Shown: positions 17,143-26,204 of the stretch, in pieces
How positions within the stretch are numbered: position 1 is the stretch's first letter
Layout of the letters: every line of letters begins with the position of its first letter
Assembly: GCA_944390575.1 (NCBI GenBank)
Contig: CALXQJ010000010.1
Span: 1-64,000, forward strand
Source: an uncultured Spirochaetota bacterium
Lineage (GTDB): Bacteria > Spirochaetota > Brachyspiria > Brachyspirales > Brachyspiraceae
DNA length: 64,000 nt
Direction: 5' to 3'
Program-made: the position numbers and the translations under genes
Notes under the pieces: generated by a model
What the model saw: the letters and a program-made list of their open reading frames with translations, nothing else
What the model was told of the DNA's origin: nothing
Database searches by the model: none

Positions 17143-18267
17143 TTAATAGTGTTGAAATTTAATATATCCATTTTCTATAGAAAAACCATAAATCCCATCA
17201 TCAAACATACTTATACTTCTTAACTTATTTACATTGTCTAAGCCTATATACTCTTTGCTATAATTTGGAGATATAAATGGATTTGTTCTTATAAAGAAAT
17301 AAAGTCCATTATCCATTCCAGTGTATATAATTCTTCCAGTGGATGATATACCTATAGCAAGTGAGTTGTCTCTTGATGGAATTTTATATTCTTCTTTCAT
17401 TTTTATATCTTCTATATCTGAAGTATATAATGAGTCTCCATGATGTTTTCCATTTATAACATTCATAACGAGTAATGCTATTTTATTTTTATCTTTTATA
17501 TAATTAACATCAACTATTCTTTTGTATGATAGACTTTTTGAGTCTGTACTTTCTATATCATTAAGTATATATTCTTTTTCTTTAATACCACTCTCACTAT
17601 TATATATATCTATTACAGGCATTTGGTTTTTATTTCTTTTTAGTACAGCAAATTTACTATTTGTAAATTCAACAATTTTAATTAGATTTTCATACTCATT
17701 ATCTACTATTCTGTTTATACTATATAGAGTTTTACCTTCAGGAGATAATTTATTTAAAGATACAAACCCTACCCTCGTATAATTAGTATTTGTAACAGCT
17801 ACAGTATAAGTCTCTATTTCAGGAATGTCATTTCCCTCAAAAATAGGTGTCTCAGATGGTAGTGACATAATAACATTAGTAATAGTGACATCTCCTATAT
17901 ATCTTAATTCATATCCCACTATATAAATATTATTACTAGCATCTATTAATGATATTTTTGATTTTTCTAAGTTCTCATACTCTAATGGAAATGAAGTTAT
18001 ATTATCTCCATCAGCAACAACAATCCTTTCATTACTTACATCCAAAGCATATACAGTATCATTTTTTATATAAAAAAAGTTACCAAAATAATACTCATTA
18101 TCAACATTATATATTTTAGTATTATCTAAATTAACAATTTCATTTTTATAAACATATATATCTTTGTCAATTTTAAGTTCTGAAATAATCTTTGCAGGTA
18201 TAATTTCTCTATTAGGTAAGCAAGAAACTATATTAATAATTATAAATATAAAAATTATTTTTTTCAT
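17143..18267 (-). CDS. Conserved-looking lipoprotein, function unknown
   Basis: A 374-residue protein with a lipoprotein signal (MKKIIFIFIIINIVSC, Cys16). The mature part is rich in beta-type segments with recurrent pieces such as YFGNFFYIKNDTVYALDVSNE, GRIIYTGMDNGLYFFIRTNPF and FDDGIYGFSIENGYIKFQHY, suggestive of a beta-propeller. I do not recognise a family. It overlaps the end of the heptose kinase gene by four bases (ATGA) and lies 13 bases before the EamA gene, so it belongs to that operon. A role in the envelope is inferred only from the signal and the neighbours. Confidence 0.75.
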   Translation of the reverse strand: MKKIIFIFIIINIVSCLPNREIIPAKIISELKIDKDIYVYKNEIVNLDNTKIYNVDNEYYFGNFFYIKNDTVYALDVSNERIVVADGDNITSFPLEYENLEKSKISLIDASNNIYIVGYELRYIGDVTITNVIMSLPSETPIFEGNDIPEIETYTVAVTNTNYTRVGFVSLNKLSPEGKTLYSINRIVDNEYENLIKIVEFTNSKFAVLKRNKNQMPVIDIYNSESGIKEKEYILNDIESTDSKSLSYKRIVDVNYIKDKNKIALLVMNVINGKHHGDSLYTSDIEDIKMKEEYKIPSRDNSLAIGISSTGRIIYTGMDNGLYFFIRTNPFISPNYSKEYIGLDNVNKLRSISMFDDGIYGFSIENGYIKFQHY

Positions 18268-19271
18268 AATTCACTCATAAGTTCATCTATAGTTAATGTA
18301 GAAGTACCTTTTTTTCCTACCACAATTCCCGCAGCTATATTTGAAATCTGTGCAGACTCTATAAATGAAAACCCTATAGACATACACATAGCAAGTACAG
18401 AAATTACAGTATCTCCAGCTCCAGAAACATCAAATACTTCTTTAGCCCTTGTAGGTATAATATAATTTTCCTCTTTTATATTTTTATCAAATAATCCCAT
18501 ACCATTAGCACTTAATGTTATTATAAGCTTTTCTAAAGATAATTTTTTTACTATATCTTTACCCAAATTATATACTGCACTTCTATCAAAATTATATGAT
18601 AATAATTTACTATCCATTCCCTCTATAGCTTCTTTTAGGTTTGGTGTCATTAGTGTGGCTTTTTTATAAAAAGAAAAATGTTTAATTGCAGGATCTACTA
18701 ATACATATATATTTTTTTTATTACATACACTAATAATTTTTTTTGCAAAACTTTCTGTTATAATACCTTTAGCATAATCACTTATAATTACTGTGTTATA
18801 ATTATCTATATTTTTTAAGAAAACTTTTTCTATTTGCTTTGATATATCTTTATCAAAAGGTCTTGTATCTTCTTCGTCTATACGTACTATTTGTTGATTT
18901 GACGCTATTATTCTTGTTTTAGTAATAGTGTATCTACTTTTATCTACTACTATATTTTCATCGCTTATATTATGATATGCTAAACTCTCTCTAATCATAC
19001 TTGCGGACTTATCATCACCAACAACCCCAATAAGAGCTATATTGTTATTGTTTTTATTATCAAGTAAAGAAGCGATATTTCTTGCAACATTTCCAGCACC
19101 ACCCAAATAATACTTTTCATTATTAACATGCAATACAGGTACAGGAGCTTCTGGTGATATACGAAGAACATCTCCATAAGTAAACTTATCAAGCATTAAG
19201 TCCCCAATAACTAATACTTTAGATTTTTGTATATTATCTTTGATTTTCTTTTTCATTTTGTTTAAGTCCAT
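18264..19271 (-). CDS. rfaE1: D-glycero-beta-D-manno-heptose-7-phosphate kinase (RfaE1 / HldE N-terminal type)
   Basis: A PfkB-family sugar kinase, 335 residues. VIGDLMLDKFTYGDVLRISPEAPVPVL is the RfaE domain I signature, GGAGNVARNIASLL the first PfkB motif and DVSGAGDTVISVLA the second, with the catalytic Asp in GAGD. In ADP-heptose synthesis this kinase makes heptose-1,7-bisphosphate. Only the kinase domain is present; the nucleotidyltransferase half found in fused HldE is missing, so that step must be encoded separately. ADP-heptose would feed lipooligosaccharide, which Brachyspira has. Translationally coupled to the downstream lipoprotein gene. Confidence 0.88.
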   Translation of the reverse strand: MDLNKMKKKIKDNIQKSKVLVIGDLMLDKFTYGDVLRISPEAPVPVLHVNNEKYYLGGAGNVARNIASLLDNKNNNNIALIGVVGDDKSASMIRESLAYHNISDENIVVDKSRYTITKTRIIASNQQIVRIDEEDTRPFDKDISKQIEKVFLKNIDNYNTVIISDYAKGIITESFAKKIISVCNKKNIYVLVDPAIKHFSFYKKATLMTPNLKEAIEGMDSKLLSYNFDRSAVYNLGKDIVKKLSLEKLIITLSANGMGLFDKNIKEENYIIPTRAKEVFDVSGAGDTVISVLAMCMSIGFSFIESAQISNIAAGIVVGKKGTSTLTIDELMSEL

Positions 19272-19283
19272 ACTTATTATAAT

Positions 19284-20234
19284 CTATTTTAAATTTTTAA
19301 TAAAATATTCTACTGTTTTTCCAACAGCTTCTAATGTATTTTTATCTATTTTATCTAAAGTATCCTCTGTAGTGTGATGATACTTATAATTTATATCTAT
19401 GATATCAATAAATGGTATCGACTTTAACACAAAAGGTATATGATCATCTAATATACTTCCTGATGAATAGTTTCTAAAGTAGTTTGTATATCCTAATAAT
19501 TGAGCTGTATTCCATACTTCATTATATATAGATGAGAAGTATGTATGTGATATGCTTTCATATTTAAAGTTTGCATTTTCTCCACCTACTATATCAAGCA
19601 GTATTCCAAACTTTATTTTTTTTAAATCTATAACGTTTTCATCTACAAATGCAATACTACCTTGTATCCAGTCAGTATCTAAAATATTATTGCCATCAAC
19701 ATCAAATAAATTACCATCATCCTCTAAGTCAAATAAAACAAAACATATACTATATGGTAGCTTGTAGTTTTTTAATACCCTCATAAGTTCTAATAACACC
19801 CCTGTACTACTTCCACCATCATTAGCACCTATTATAGGACTATTTCTTTTACTTGTATCAGCATCTTTTTCAGCAACACTTCTACTATCATAATGACTTG
19901 CTATAACTATATATTCGTTTTTTTTCTCATTACCCTCTAAAAATGCGTATATATTTTCTCCTGCTCTATTTTTTATTTTAGGAGCATTAAATTTATGTGA
20001 ATATACTTCATATCCCATATTAATCATTTCACTTTTTAATAACTCTCTTACTTTTTTATGAGCCTCACTACCATAATTTCTTGGACCTAAATCTGTTTGT
20101 AGTTTTATATATTGATATGCGCTTTCTTTTGAAAAGAGTAATGTATTTACAATATCATTTGTATTTGAAGCTGTTGCATTTTTACAAGATATTATAAATA
20201 AGAATGCTATGATTATGTATGATATGTATTTCAT
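19284..20234 (-). CDS. M28-family metallopeptidase lipoprotein
   Basis: A 316-residue protein with a lipoprotein signal (MKYISYIIIAFLFIISC). The M28 zinc ligands are visible in order: His in VIASHYDSR, Asp in GANDGGSSTGVLLELMRVL, Glu pair in LFDLEDDG, Asp in LLDIVGG and His near YHHTTEDT. The fold also includes the bacterial glutaminyl cyclases, and the segment WIQGSIAFVDE is compatible with that subgroup, so the enzyme may be an aminopeptidase or a glutaminyl cyclase. It is the first gene of the minus-strand run; rfaE1 follows 12 bases downstream. Confidence 0.85.
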   Translation of the reverse strand: MKYISYIIIAFLFIISCKNATASNTNDIVNTLLFSKESAYQYIKLQTDLGPRNYGSEAHKKVRELLKSEMINMGYEVYSHKFNAPKIKNRAGENIYAFLEGNEKKNEYIVIASHYDSRSVAEKDADTSKRNSPIIGANDGGSSTGVLLELMRVLKNYKLPYSICFVLFDLEDDGNLFDVDGNNILDTDWIQGSIAFVDENVIDLKKIKFGILLDIVGGENANFKYESISHTYFSSIYNEVWNTAQLLGYTNYFRNYSSGSILDDHIPFVLKSIPFIDIIDINYKYHHTTEDTLDKIDKNTLEAVGKTVEYFIKNLK

Positions 20235-20364
20235 TTTTCTTGTTTCTGTTATATAAGTTTTTTATTTTAGTTAAATAATATATTTATTTATAATAATTTC
20301 AAGATGTATTAGGTGATAAAGAAAAATTATTAATTATCGGCATATTTTTTTAGAAAAATTAGTA

Positions 20365-20392
20365 TTTACTTTTTTTTTATTTGATTTATAAT
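20365..20392 (+). promoter_or_regulatory. Candidate flaB promoter
   Basis: TTTACT (20365-20370) and TATAAT (20387-20392) with a 16-base spacer would give a leader of about 130 bases. A second TATAAT at 20482-20487 and a GCTTATAA (20479-20486, resembling a sigma-28 -10 with two mismatches) lie closer to the gene, but no properly spaced sigma-28 -35 is present. The 20235-20512 gap holds no gene. Confidence 0.4.
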
Positions 20393-20530
20393 AAGAATCA
20401 GTTCATAAAGTTTATATTATGTATTGCAATTAAGTAGGGGATGACTTTTTTGTATAAAGAACAACATAATAGAAAACGGCTTATAATAATTACAAATATT
20501 TTATAACTATTCATGGAGGGTAGTAAAATC

Positions 20531-21367
20531 ATGATTATCAACAACAATATTTCTGCATTAAATGCAAACAGACTTCTTAATGTTAATGGTTCTTCTATGG
20601 ACAAAACTATTGAGAAATTATCTTCAGGTCAGAGAATAAACAGAGCTGGAGATGATGCTTCTGGTTTAGCTGTATCAGAGAAAATGCGTTCTCAGTACAG
20701 AGGTCTTCAACAAGCTACTAGAAATGCTCAGAGTGGTATTTCTTTCATCCAAGCTACAGAAGGTTATTTAAATGAAACTACTAACATTATGCAGAGAATG
20801 AGAGAATTAGCTATTCAGTCTGCTAATGGTATTTATTCTGATAGTGATAGAGCTTTAATTCAGGTAGAAATTAATCAATTAGTTTCTGAAGTAGATAGAA
20901 TCGCTTCTCAAGCTGAGTTCAACAAGATGAATATGTTAACTGGTAGATTTGCTTCTGATGGTCAAACTCCTGTTACTTTCCACATTGGTGCTAATATGGA
21001 TCAGAGAATTTCTCTTAATATCAATGCTATGACTGCTGCTAACTTACAAGTTGGTGGTGACACTCCTGTTTCTATTTCTTCTGTAGAGACTGCTAACCAG
21101 GCTTTAGGTAGAATAGATGAAGGTATACAAATGGTTGTAGCTCAGAGAGCTGAATTAGGTGCTGTTCAAAACAGAATGGAGTCTATGGTTAAAAGCTTAA
21201 TGATTGCTACTGAAAATACTATTGCTTCTGAAAGTATTATACGTGATGCTGATATAGCTTCTCAAATGGTTGCTTACACTCGTGAGCAGATCTTACAGCA
21301 AACAGGTGCTGCTATGTTAGCTAATGCTAATATGAAAAATCAGTCAGTATTAAGAATTATTGGTTAA
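20531..21367 (+). CDS. flaB: Flagellin FlaB, periplasmic flagellar core protein
   Basis: FlaB forms the core of spirochaete periplasmic flagella. The start is the ATG at 20531; the GGAGGG at 20515-20520 is its ribosome binding site, so an in-frame ATG at 20513 is not used. The protein is 278 residues with no signal peptide, as expected for export by the flagellar secretion apparatus. The N-terminal D0/D1 region reads [16 protein letters not shown] and [16 protein letters not shown], and the C-terminal D1/D0 includes [19 protein letters not shown] and ends SVLRIIG. The central variable region is short, as in other FlaB proteins. A terminator follows. Confidence 0.96.
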   Translation: MIINNNISALNANRLLNVNGSSMDKTIEKLSSGQRINRAGDDASGLAVSEKMRSQYRGLQQATRNAQSGISFIQATEGYLNETTNIMQRMRELAIQSANGIYSDSDRALIQVEINQLVSEVDRIASQAEFNKMNMLTGRFASDGQTPVTFHIGANMDQRISLNINAMTAANLQVGGDTPVSISSVETANQALGRIDEGIQMVVAQRAELGAVQNRMESMVKSLMIATENTIASESIIRDADIASQMVAYTREQILQQTGAAMLANANMKNQSVLRIIG

Positions 21368-21399
21368 TAATTTTTTGATAGACTTTTATAAATAATTAA

Positions 21400-21442
21400 A
21401 AAAGCCTTTTAAAACTAAATATGGTTTTAATAGGCTTTTTTT
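21400..21442 (+). terminator. Rho-independent terminator of flaB
   Basis: AAAGCCTTTTAAAAC pairs with GTTTTAATAGGCTTT with one mismatch, followed by a T run. It is a strong stem just after flaB. Confidence 0.85.
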
Positions 21443-21548
21443 ATAGCTTTTAATTACTATTTTTTCGTATATTGAAAAAACTAATATTTCTTTATATACT
21501 AAAAAATAAGTATTTTAAATTATAATATGAAGAAAGGAGTTATTAAGT

Positions 21549-22727
21549 ATGGAAGAAGTAAAAAAGAAAAAAGATTTTCTACTTATTAAACTTTTTATAG
21601 GGATTGTTCTTGGTATAATAATAGGTAATTATGCCAATGAGGCATTAATTAATGTTATACAGTCTGCTAAATATATTTTTAATCAGATAATTGCATTTAT
21701 GATTCCTCTTATAGTGTTAGGCTTTATTGCACCTGCTATTACAGATGTAGGTCAAGGTGCTTCTAAGATGCTTGGAACATTATTCTTAATTGCTTATTTG
21801 TCGTCTTTATTTGCTGCTTTGCTTTCTATGACTTTAGGATATGCTATAATACCACATTTTAATATACCTACTTCAGTAGAAGCATTAAGAAAATTGCCAG
21901 AGATAGTTTTTAAATTAGATATAGCACCTATATTTCCTGTTATTTCTGCATTATTTTTAGCAGTCTTTTTAGGACTTGCTGTAGTAAAAACTAAGTCTAC
22001 TTATTTTACAGGTCTTTTTTCTGAGCTTAATAATATAATGTTATTTTTAGTTAATAATGTTGTAGTTCCTATACTACCTTTTTATATAGGTACTACATTT
22101 GCTACTTTATCTTATGAAGGTACTATTATTAAAAGAGTTCCTGTTTTTCTTATAGTAATATTAATGGCTATTATTATACATATAGTTTGGATTAGTATTT
22201 TATATATTATAGGTGGTATACTTAATAAGGTTAATCCTTTTAAGGTACTTAGACATTATGGTCCTGCATATATGACAGCTGTAGGTACTATGTCTTCAGC
22301 AGCTACATTACCAGTTGCATTAAAGTGTGCAGGAAAATCTAATGTACTTCATAGAGATGTTATTAATTTTGCAATACCAATGTGTTCTACAATACATTTA
22401 TGCGGATCTGTAATTACAGAGTCTTTCTTTGTTATGACAGTATCTAAAATGCTTTATGGTACATTGCCATCTTTACCTACTATGATTTTATTTATTATAC
22501 TACTTTGTGTATTTGCTGTTGGGGCTCCTGGTGTTCCTGGCGGTACGGTTGTTGCTTCTTTAGGAATTATTGCTTCTATTTTGGGTTTTGATCAAGATGG
22601 ACTTGCTTTAGTTGTTGCTATATATGCTTTACAGGATAGTTTTGGTACTGCTTGTAATATTACTGCTGATGGAGCTTTGGCTTTAATTCTTCAAGGTGTA
22701 TTTAAAAAAGACTTTCAAAATATATAA
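21549..22727 (+). CDS. Dicarboxylate/amino acid:cation symporter (DAACS family)
   Basis: A 392-residue inner-membrane transporter of the glutamate/aspartate/C4-dicarboxylate symporter family. About eight helices plus two re-entrant loops are expected. Signatures include IAFMIPLIVLGFIAPAI in the N-terminal half, TMSSAATLPVAL (the Ser-rich hairpin), INFAIPMCSTIHLCGS (family form PLGATINMDG), and GAPGVPGGTVVASL with DSFGTACNITADGA near the end, which binds substrate and cation. The substrate (glutamate, serine or dicarboxylate) cannot be fixed from sequence. Monocistronic, with an AAGGAG ribosome binding site and a terminator downstream. Confidence 0.9.
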   Translation: MEEVKKKKDFLLIKLFIGIVLGIIIGNYANEALINVIQSAKYIFNQIIAFMIPLIVLGFIAPAITDVGQGASKMLGTLFLIAYLSSLFAALLSMTLGYAIIPHFNIPTSVEALRKLPEIVFKLDIAPIFPVISALFLAVFLGLAVVKTKSTYFTGLFSELNNIMLFLVNNVVVPILPFYIGTTFATLSYEGTIIKRVPVFLIVILMAIIIHIVWISILYIIGGILNKVNPFKVLRHYGPAYMTAVGTMSSAATLPVALKCAGKSNVLHRDVINFAIPMCSTIHLCGSVITESFFVMTVSKMLYGTLPSLPTMILFIILLCVFAVGAPGVPGGTVVASLGIIASILGFDQDGLALVVAIYALQDSFGTACNITADGALALILQGVFKKDFQNI

Positions 22728-22745
22728 TAAATAATATATATAAAT

Positions 22746-22785
22746 ACTCTGTTGATATTATTAAATATATCAATGGAGTTTTTAT
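22746..22785 (+). terminator. Rho-independent terminator of the DAACS gene
   Basis: A 13-pair stem (22746-22758 with 22767-22779, two G-U pairs) around an eight-base loop is followed by TTTTTA. Confidence 0.7.
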
Positions 22786-22846
22786 ACTTGATTTTTAGAA
22801 AAAAATCTTTAATATTTACATTGAGTTTATATTTATAAGGGATTAT

Positions 22847-23530
22847 ATGAAATTATTTTCTTATAGAACTATATTAGGAATTTCTGTTATACTGATAGGT
22901 GTTTATATTTTATTTCAATATATATTTCAAATATATTTTGAACCTTTAGCTAATGTACCTATTTTTAATATAGTAATGTCTTTAATAGTATTAACGTGGG
23001 GATTAGCTGTTATATTTGGTCATGGTTTTTATTCTTCTAAGATAGTTGTTGGTTTTTTTATTATTTTACTTAGCTTTTATATATTTTTTAGATATTCTTT
23101 TAATTTTAATATACCTTTTGTATTATATAGCCCTATTTTTAGAGTATTAATTTCTATGTCGGTTATTTTTTTAGGTGTGTATATTTTAATAGGTGTTCAT
23201 TATATTAGAGATGATATTTCTATATCTAATAATCTTTTTTATAAATATAATTTTAAAAATAATATATTAGTAGATACAACAGAGTTAGACCTACATAGAA
23301 ATATTAATTTTACTATAGACTCTACTTTTTCAGATATTGTAGTTTTAATTAGCTCTGATATTAAGGTTAATATTAGATCGTATAGTATTTTTGGTAATAT
23401 TTTATTTCCTACTGGAGATAGCTTGGGTTTTGGAGAGATGAATATTATTATGAATAATGATTCTGATAAGACTTTGTATTTAAATCTTAATAGTGCATTT
23501 TCTCAGATAAGAGTTTTATATAAAGAATAG
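22847..23530 (+). CDS. Four-helix membrane protein with LiaF-like C-terminal domain
   Basis: A 227-residue protein. Four hydrophobic helices fill residues about 8-122 (GISVILIGVYILFQY, IVMSLIVLTWGLAVIFG and two more). A beta-rich soluble part follows, with TTELDLHRNINFTIDSTFSDIVVLIS and IFGNILFPTGDSLGFG. This arrangement resembles LiaF/DUF2154 'cell wall-active antibiotics response' proteins, whose C-terminal beta-helix senses or modulates envelope stress. The match is by pattern and the family assignment is tentative. The MoxR gene starts 35 bases downstream, so the two may be cotranscribed. Confidence 0.65.
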   Translation: MKLFSYRTILGISVILIGVYILFQYIFQIYFEPLANVPIFNIVMSLIVLTWGLAVIFGHGFYSSKIVVGFFIILLSFYIFFRYSFNFNIPFVLYSPIFRVLISMSVIFLGVYILIGVHYIRDDISISNNLFYKYNFKNNILVDTTELDLHRNINFTIDSTFSDIVVLISSDIKVNIRSYSIFGNILFPTGDSLGFGEMNIIMNNDSDKTLYLNLNSAFSQIRVLYKE

Positions 23531-23565
23531 ATTTTATATCAATAATTAGATGTGAGTTTATTATT

Positions 23566-24645
23566 ATGGATAAATTTCAAAAACCATTGGTTGAGGATTT
23601 ATATAAAGAAGAGCTTGAAATTTTATTAAAAAATGATAAGTATAATAAGCCACAAAACTGGAAACTTTCTCCTCAAGCTATTAGAGATTTTATATTAGGT
23701 AATGATAATCTTAATATAAAAAAGAAATTCTATGGTGATGATTCTTTAGTAGAACGCTCTATTATAACTCTTGCATCTAATAGAGGGCTTATGCTTATAG
23801 GTGAGCCTGGCACTGCTAAAACTATGCTAAGTGAATTACTTTCAGCAGGTATTAGTGGTATTAGTACTAATACTATTCAAGGTACTGCTGGTATAAATGA
23901 GGATAATATAAAATATTCTTGGAATTATGCCACTCTTTTTGCAAATGGTCCCATAGATAAGGCATTGATTGCATCTCCTATTTATATAGGTATGAGAGAT
24001 GGTATTATTACACGATTTGAAGAGATAACAAGGTGTGCATTAGAAGTTCAGGATTCTCTAATTAGTATACTCAGTGATAAGCTATTAAATATACCAGAAC
24101 AAAATAAAATTCTCTTTGCAAGTAATGGATTTAATATAGTTGCTACTGCCAATACTCGAGATAGGGGTGTCAATGATATGAGTAGTGCCCTTAAGAGAAG
24201 ATTTAATTTTGAGATTGTGGAGCCTATTAAAGATAAAAAGATAGAGGGTGAAATTATTTCAAGTCAGTGTGAATCTCTTTTTGAAATATCTAATATAGAT
24301 ATGAAAATAGATGATGATGTTATTGATATACTATCTACTACATTTAATGAGCTTAGAAGCGGAGTTAGTGAGGAAAATAGTAGAATTGAGCCTTTATCTT
24401 CTGTTATGAGTACTGCTGAAGCTGTTAGTGTATATTATCAATCAGCTCTTCATTCTTATTATTATGATGATAATAAAAAAATAAATATGAAAACTTTAAC
24501 TTCTAATTTAGTTGGTAGCGTAGTAAAAGAAAATAAAGAAGATATAGATAAATTAAAGCATTATTTTAATAATTCGGTAAAGATAAAAGCTCAAAAGTAT
24601 GGAAAGCTTTGGAATGATTTTTTTGAAAGTAGAAAATTATTATAG
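23566..24645 (+). CDS. MoxR-type AAA+ ATPase
   Basis: A 359-residue AAA+ ATPase. Walker A is GEPGTAKT, preceded by the family phrase NRGLMLIGEP; the Walker B region is GIITRFEEITRC, and sensor 1 is NIVATANTRDRGVNDMSSALKRRFNF. MoxR ATPases act as chaperones that assemble or activate partner complexes, usually with a VWA-domain protein encoded next door. No VWA or SWIM gene is adjacent: the next gene is convergent. The Walker B reads RFEE where DE(I/V) is usual, a mild divergence. Confidence 0.85.
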   Translation: MDKFQKPLVEDLYKEELEILLKNDKYNKPQNWKLSPQAIRDFILGNDNLNIKKKFYGDDSLVERSIITLASNRGLMLIGEPGTAKTMLSELLSAGISGISTNTIQGTAGINEDNIKYSWNYATLFANGPIDKALIASPIYIGMRDGIITRFEEITRCALEVQDSLISILSDKLLNIPEQNKILFASNGFNIVATANTRDRGVNDMSSALKRRFNFEIVEPIKDKKIEGEIISSQCESLFEISNIDMKIDDDVIDILSTTFNELRSGVSEENSRIEPLSSVMSTAEAVSVYYQSALHSYYYDDNKKINMKTLTSNLVGSVVKENKEDIDKLKHYFNNSVKIKAQKYGKLWNDFFESRKLL

Positions 24646-24648
24646 TTT

Positions 24649-25173
24649 TTAGTATTTAATTTTCTTTATAACTTTATTCAAATTGCTTATCATAAAATAT
24701 TGTGCTATAAAAAATCCAATACCTACAGTTAAAATAGCCCCTATTGTAGACCACAATATCATATTTGTACCATTTTCATGTACCATAACATTAAATCTGT
24801 TTCCAGCCTCTTTAATTCTATTAGCATTTTTATATATCCAGCATAAATAATATATACCACAAGTTAAAATTGACAATATAAATACTATTAAAGAATTAGG
24901 AGCATTTTGTCCATCATTACACACTTTATTTAAGTCTTTAGTATAGCTATTCCAAAAGAATAAAGCATATATTCCACAAGTTATAATAGATAAAAATATA
25001 TAAAGTAAAAAATTTCTATTTGCTTTTAATGTAGTATCATATAAATTAAGATCATATTTCTTACTAAATACTAAATCAGCTCTACCATTTTTCTCTTCTA
25101 ATACACTTTTTCCACAAGAAGGGCAAAATCTAGCATTATATCTAATATATGTTCCACACTTTGAGCAATACAT
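24649..25173 (-). CDS. Zinc-ribbon membrane protein with DUF4234-like domain
   Basis: A 174-residue protein. The N-terminus is a zinc ribbon, MYCSKCGTYIRYNARFCPSC (two CxxC pairs). Three hydrophobic segments follow; the first two repeat the phrase LSIITCGIYALFFW and LSILTCGIYYLCWI, typical of DUF4234, and the last is near AILTVGIGFFIAQYFMIS. Function unknown; it is presumably an inner-membrane protein with a cytoplasmic zinc ribbon. It ends three bases from the end of the MoxR gene on the other strand. Confidence 0.8.
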   Translation of the reverse strand: MYCSKCGTYIRYNARFCPSCGKSVLEEKNGRADLVFSKKYDLNLYDTTLKANRNFLLYIFLSIITCGIYALFFWNSYTKDLNKVCNDGQNAPNSLIVFILSILTCGIYYLCWIYKNANRIKEAGNRFNVMVHENGTNMILWSTIGAILTVGIGFFIAQYFMISNLNKVIKKIKY

Positions 25174-25183
25174 AATAATAAAA

Positions 25184-25238
25184 AATCCTTTTTTAAATAT
25201 TAATTAACATAAGTTAAATAATATATAAAAAAGGATAA
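25184..25238 (-). terminator. Possible terminator between lipoprotein pseudogene and zinc-ribbon gene
   Basis: On the minus strand ATCCTTTTTT can pair with AAAAAAGGAT across a 34-base AT-rich loop, followed by TTTTTATTATT. The long loop makes this a weak call; the 3' arm also contains an AAGGA that may be the ribosome binding site of the zinc-ribbon gene. Confidence 0.35.
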
Positions 25239-25267
25239 AAATCAATAATTAACTTAAAAAAATTATG

Positions 25268-26157
25268 TTAATTTACCTTGAAATACCAATTATTTCTGAT
25301 AACAGATTTAGTATAATCTTTATATGTAGCTATTTTATAGTTAAACACACCAGCATTTATATTTTTTCCAGGAGTAAATAATATATGTGCAGGAAATGCA
25401 GTTCCCCAAATAGATCTATCACTTCTAAATATAATAGCTTCATCATAAAACATTTCTTGAGTTTTATCATATCCATAGAACTCAGTATTTATCATATATA
25501 CCCCAGCTACAGTATATTTTCCAACTAAACTACCATTAAAGTTATTTGGTACTTGAACAATAGTAACACCTTTATACATTTTATCAAAGTGTATAGTAGT
25601 TCCTTGGTTTTTCTTTGTATTATATATATGGAACGGTTTAGAAGATCTAAATTTATGAGTAGAAGTTCCATTATAAGGTCCTAATTTATATACACCTTAT
25701 GTTGGATTATTATAAGTAGTAAGAATTTTCCACCAAATATTTTCTAATAACTTATATCCTTCAAGGTCATCTGTTATATTCCAGTTTTCACTTGTATAGG
25801 TTTTTCCATCTATATACATAGTTATTTTTGGAGTTGTGATTTTATAATGCGGTCTATCTACAGGGTTTGAAGTGTCTACTTCAGTATTTCCACCACCATT
25901 ATTATTATCGCCACTATTATCGCCACCATTTTCACTACCGCTACCATCACCATCTGTTCCGCTATTATCACTACCAGAATTATTTCCTTCTTCAGTTGGA
26001 TATAAAGGTGGTTCTTCTCCACCATTAGGAACATCTTCTATAGGATCATATTCACTTGGCATTTGTGTAGATTTTCCACAAGAAGTAATAATTAATATAG
26101 AAGTTAGTAATAGTACTAATATTATAGTACTAATATTATAGATAAATATTTTTTCAT
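25268..26157 (-). pseudogene. Broken lipoprotein gene, paralogue of the gene at 26205
   Basis: Read as one gene on the minus strand. The start ATG at 26157 has GGAG five bases upstream. Two lesions are visible. First, a perfect 14-bp tandem duplication (26111-26124 and 26125-26138) shifts the frame inside the signal peptide; removing one copy gives MKKYLSIILVLLLTSILIIT followed by Cys, a complete lipoprotein signal. Second, an in-frame TAA at 25697-25699 splits the rest; translation resumes with GVYKLGPYNG. The 3' part (YKGVTIVQVP, KYTVAGVYMIN, ATYKDYTKSVIRNNWYFK) closely matches the intact paralogue. A low-complexity Gly/Ser/Asn/Asp linker lies between about 25870 and 26010. Confidence 0.82.
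26111..26138. repeat. Perfect 14-bp tandem duplication in a signal-peptide region
   Basis: TAGTACTAATATTA occurs twice head to tail with no mismatch. Fourteen is not a multiple of three, so gain or loss of one copy switches the reading frame of the lipoprotein gene that starts at 26157 on the minus strand. Confidence 0.95.
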
Positions 26158-26204
26158 TTTGTCTCCATTTATTATACTTAATTGTATTATATATTTTCAA
26201 TACT

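Noticed and set aside
20455-20486. A sigma-28 promoter for flaB (TAAA with GCTTATAA)
   Set aside because: The two elements are about five bases too far apart for the known consensus.
25870-26010. A repeat array or CRISPR in the Gly/Ser/Asn codon region
   Set aside because: It is a low-complexity coding linker of the broken lipoprotein gene without regular repeat and spacer units.
26158-26200. An upstream ATG at 26200 as the true start of the broken lipoprotein gene
   Set aside because: It gives an atypical hydrophilic leader and has no ribosome binding site; the ATG at 26157 has GGAG at the right distance and makes a proper signal once one 14-bp copy is removed.
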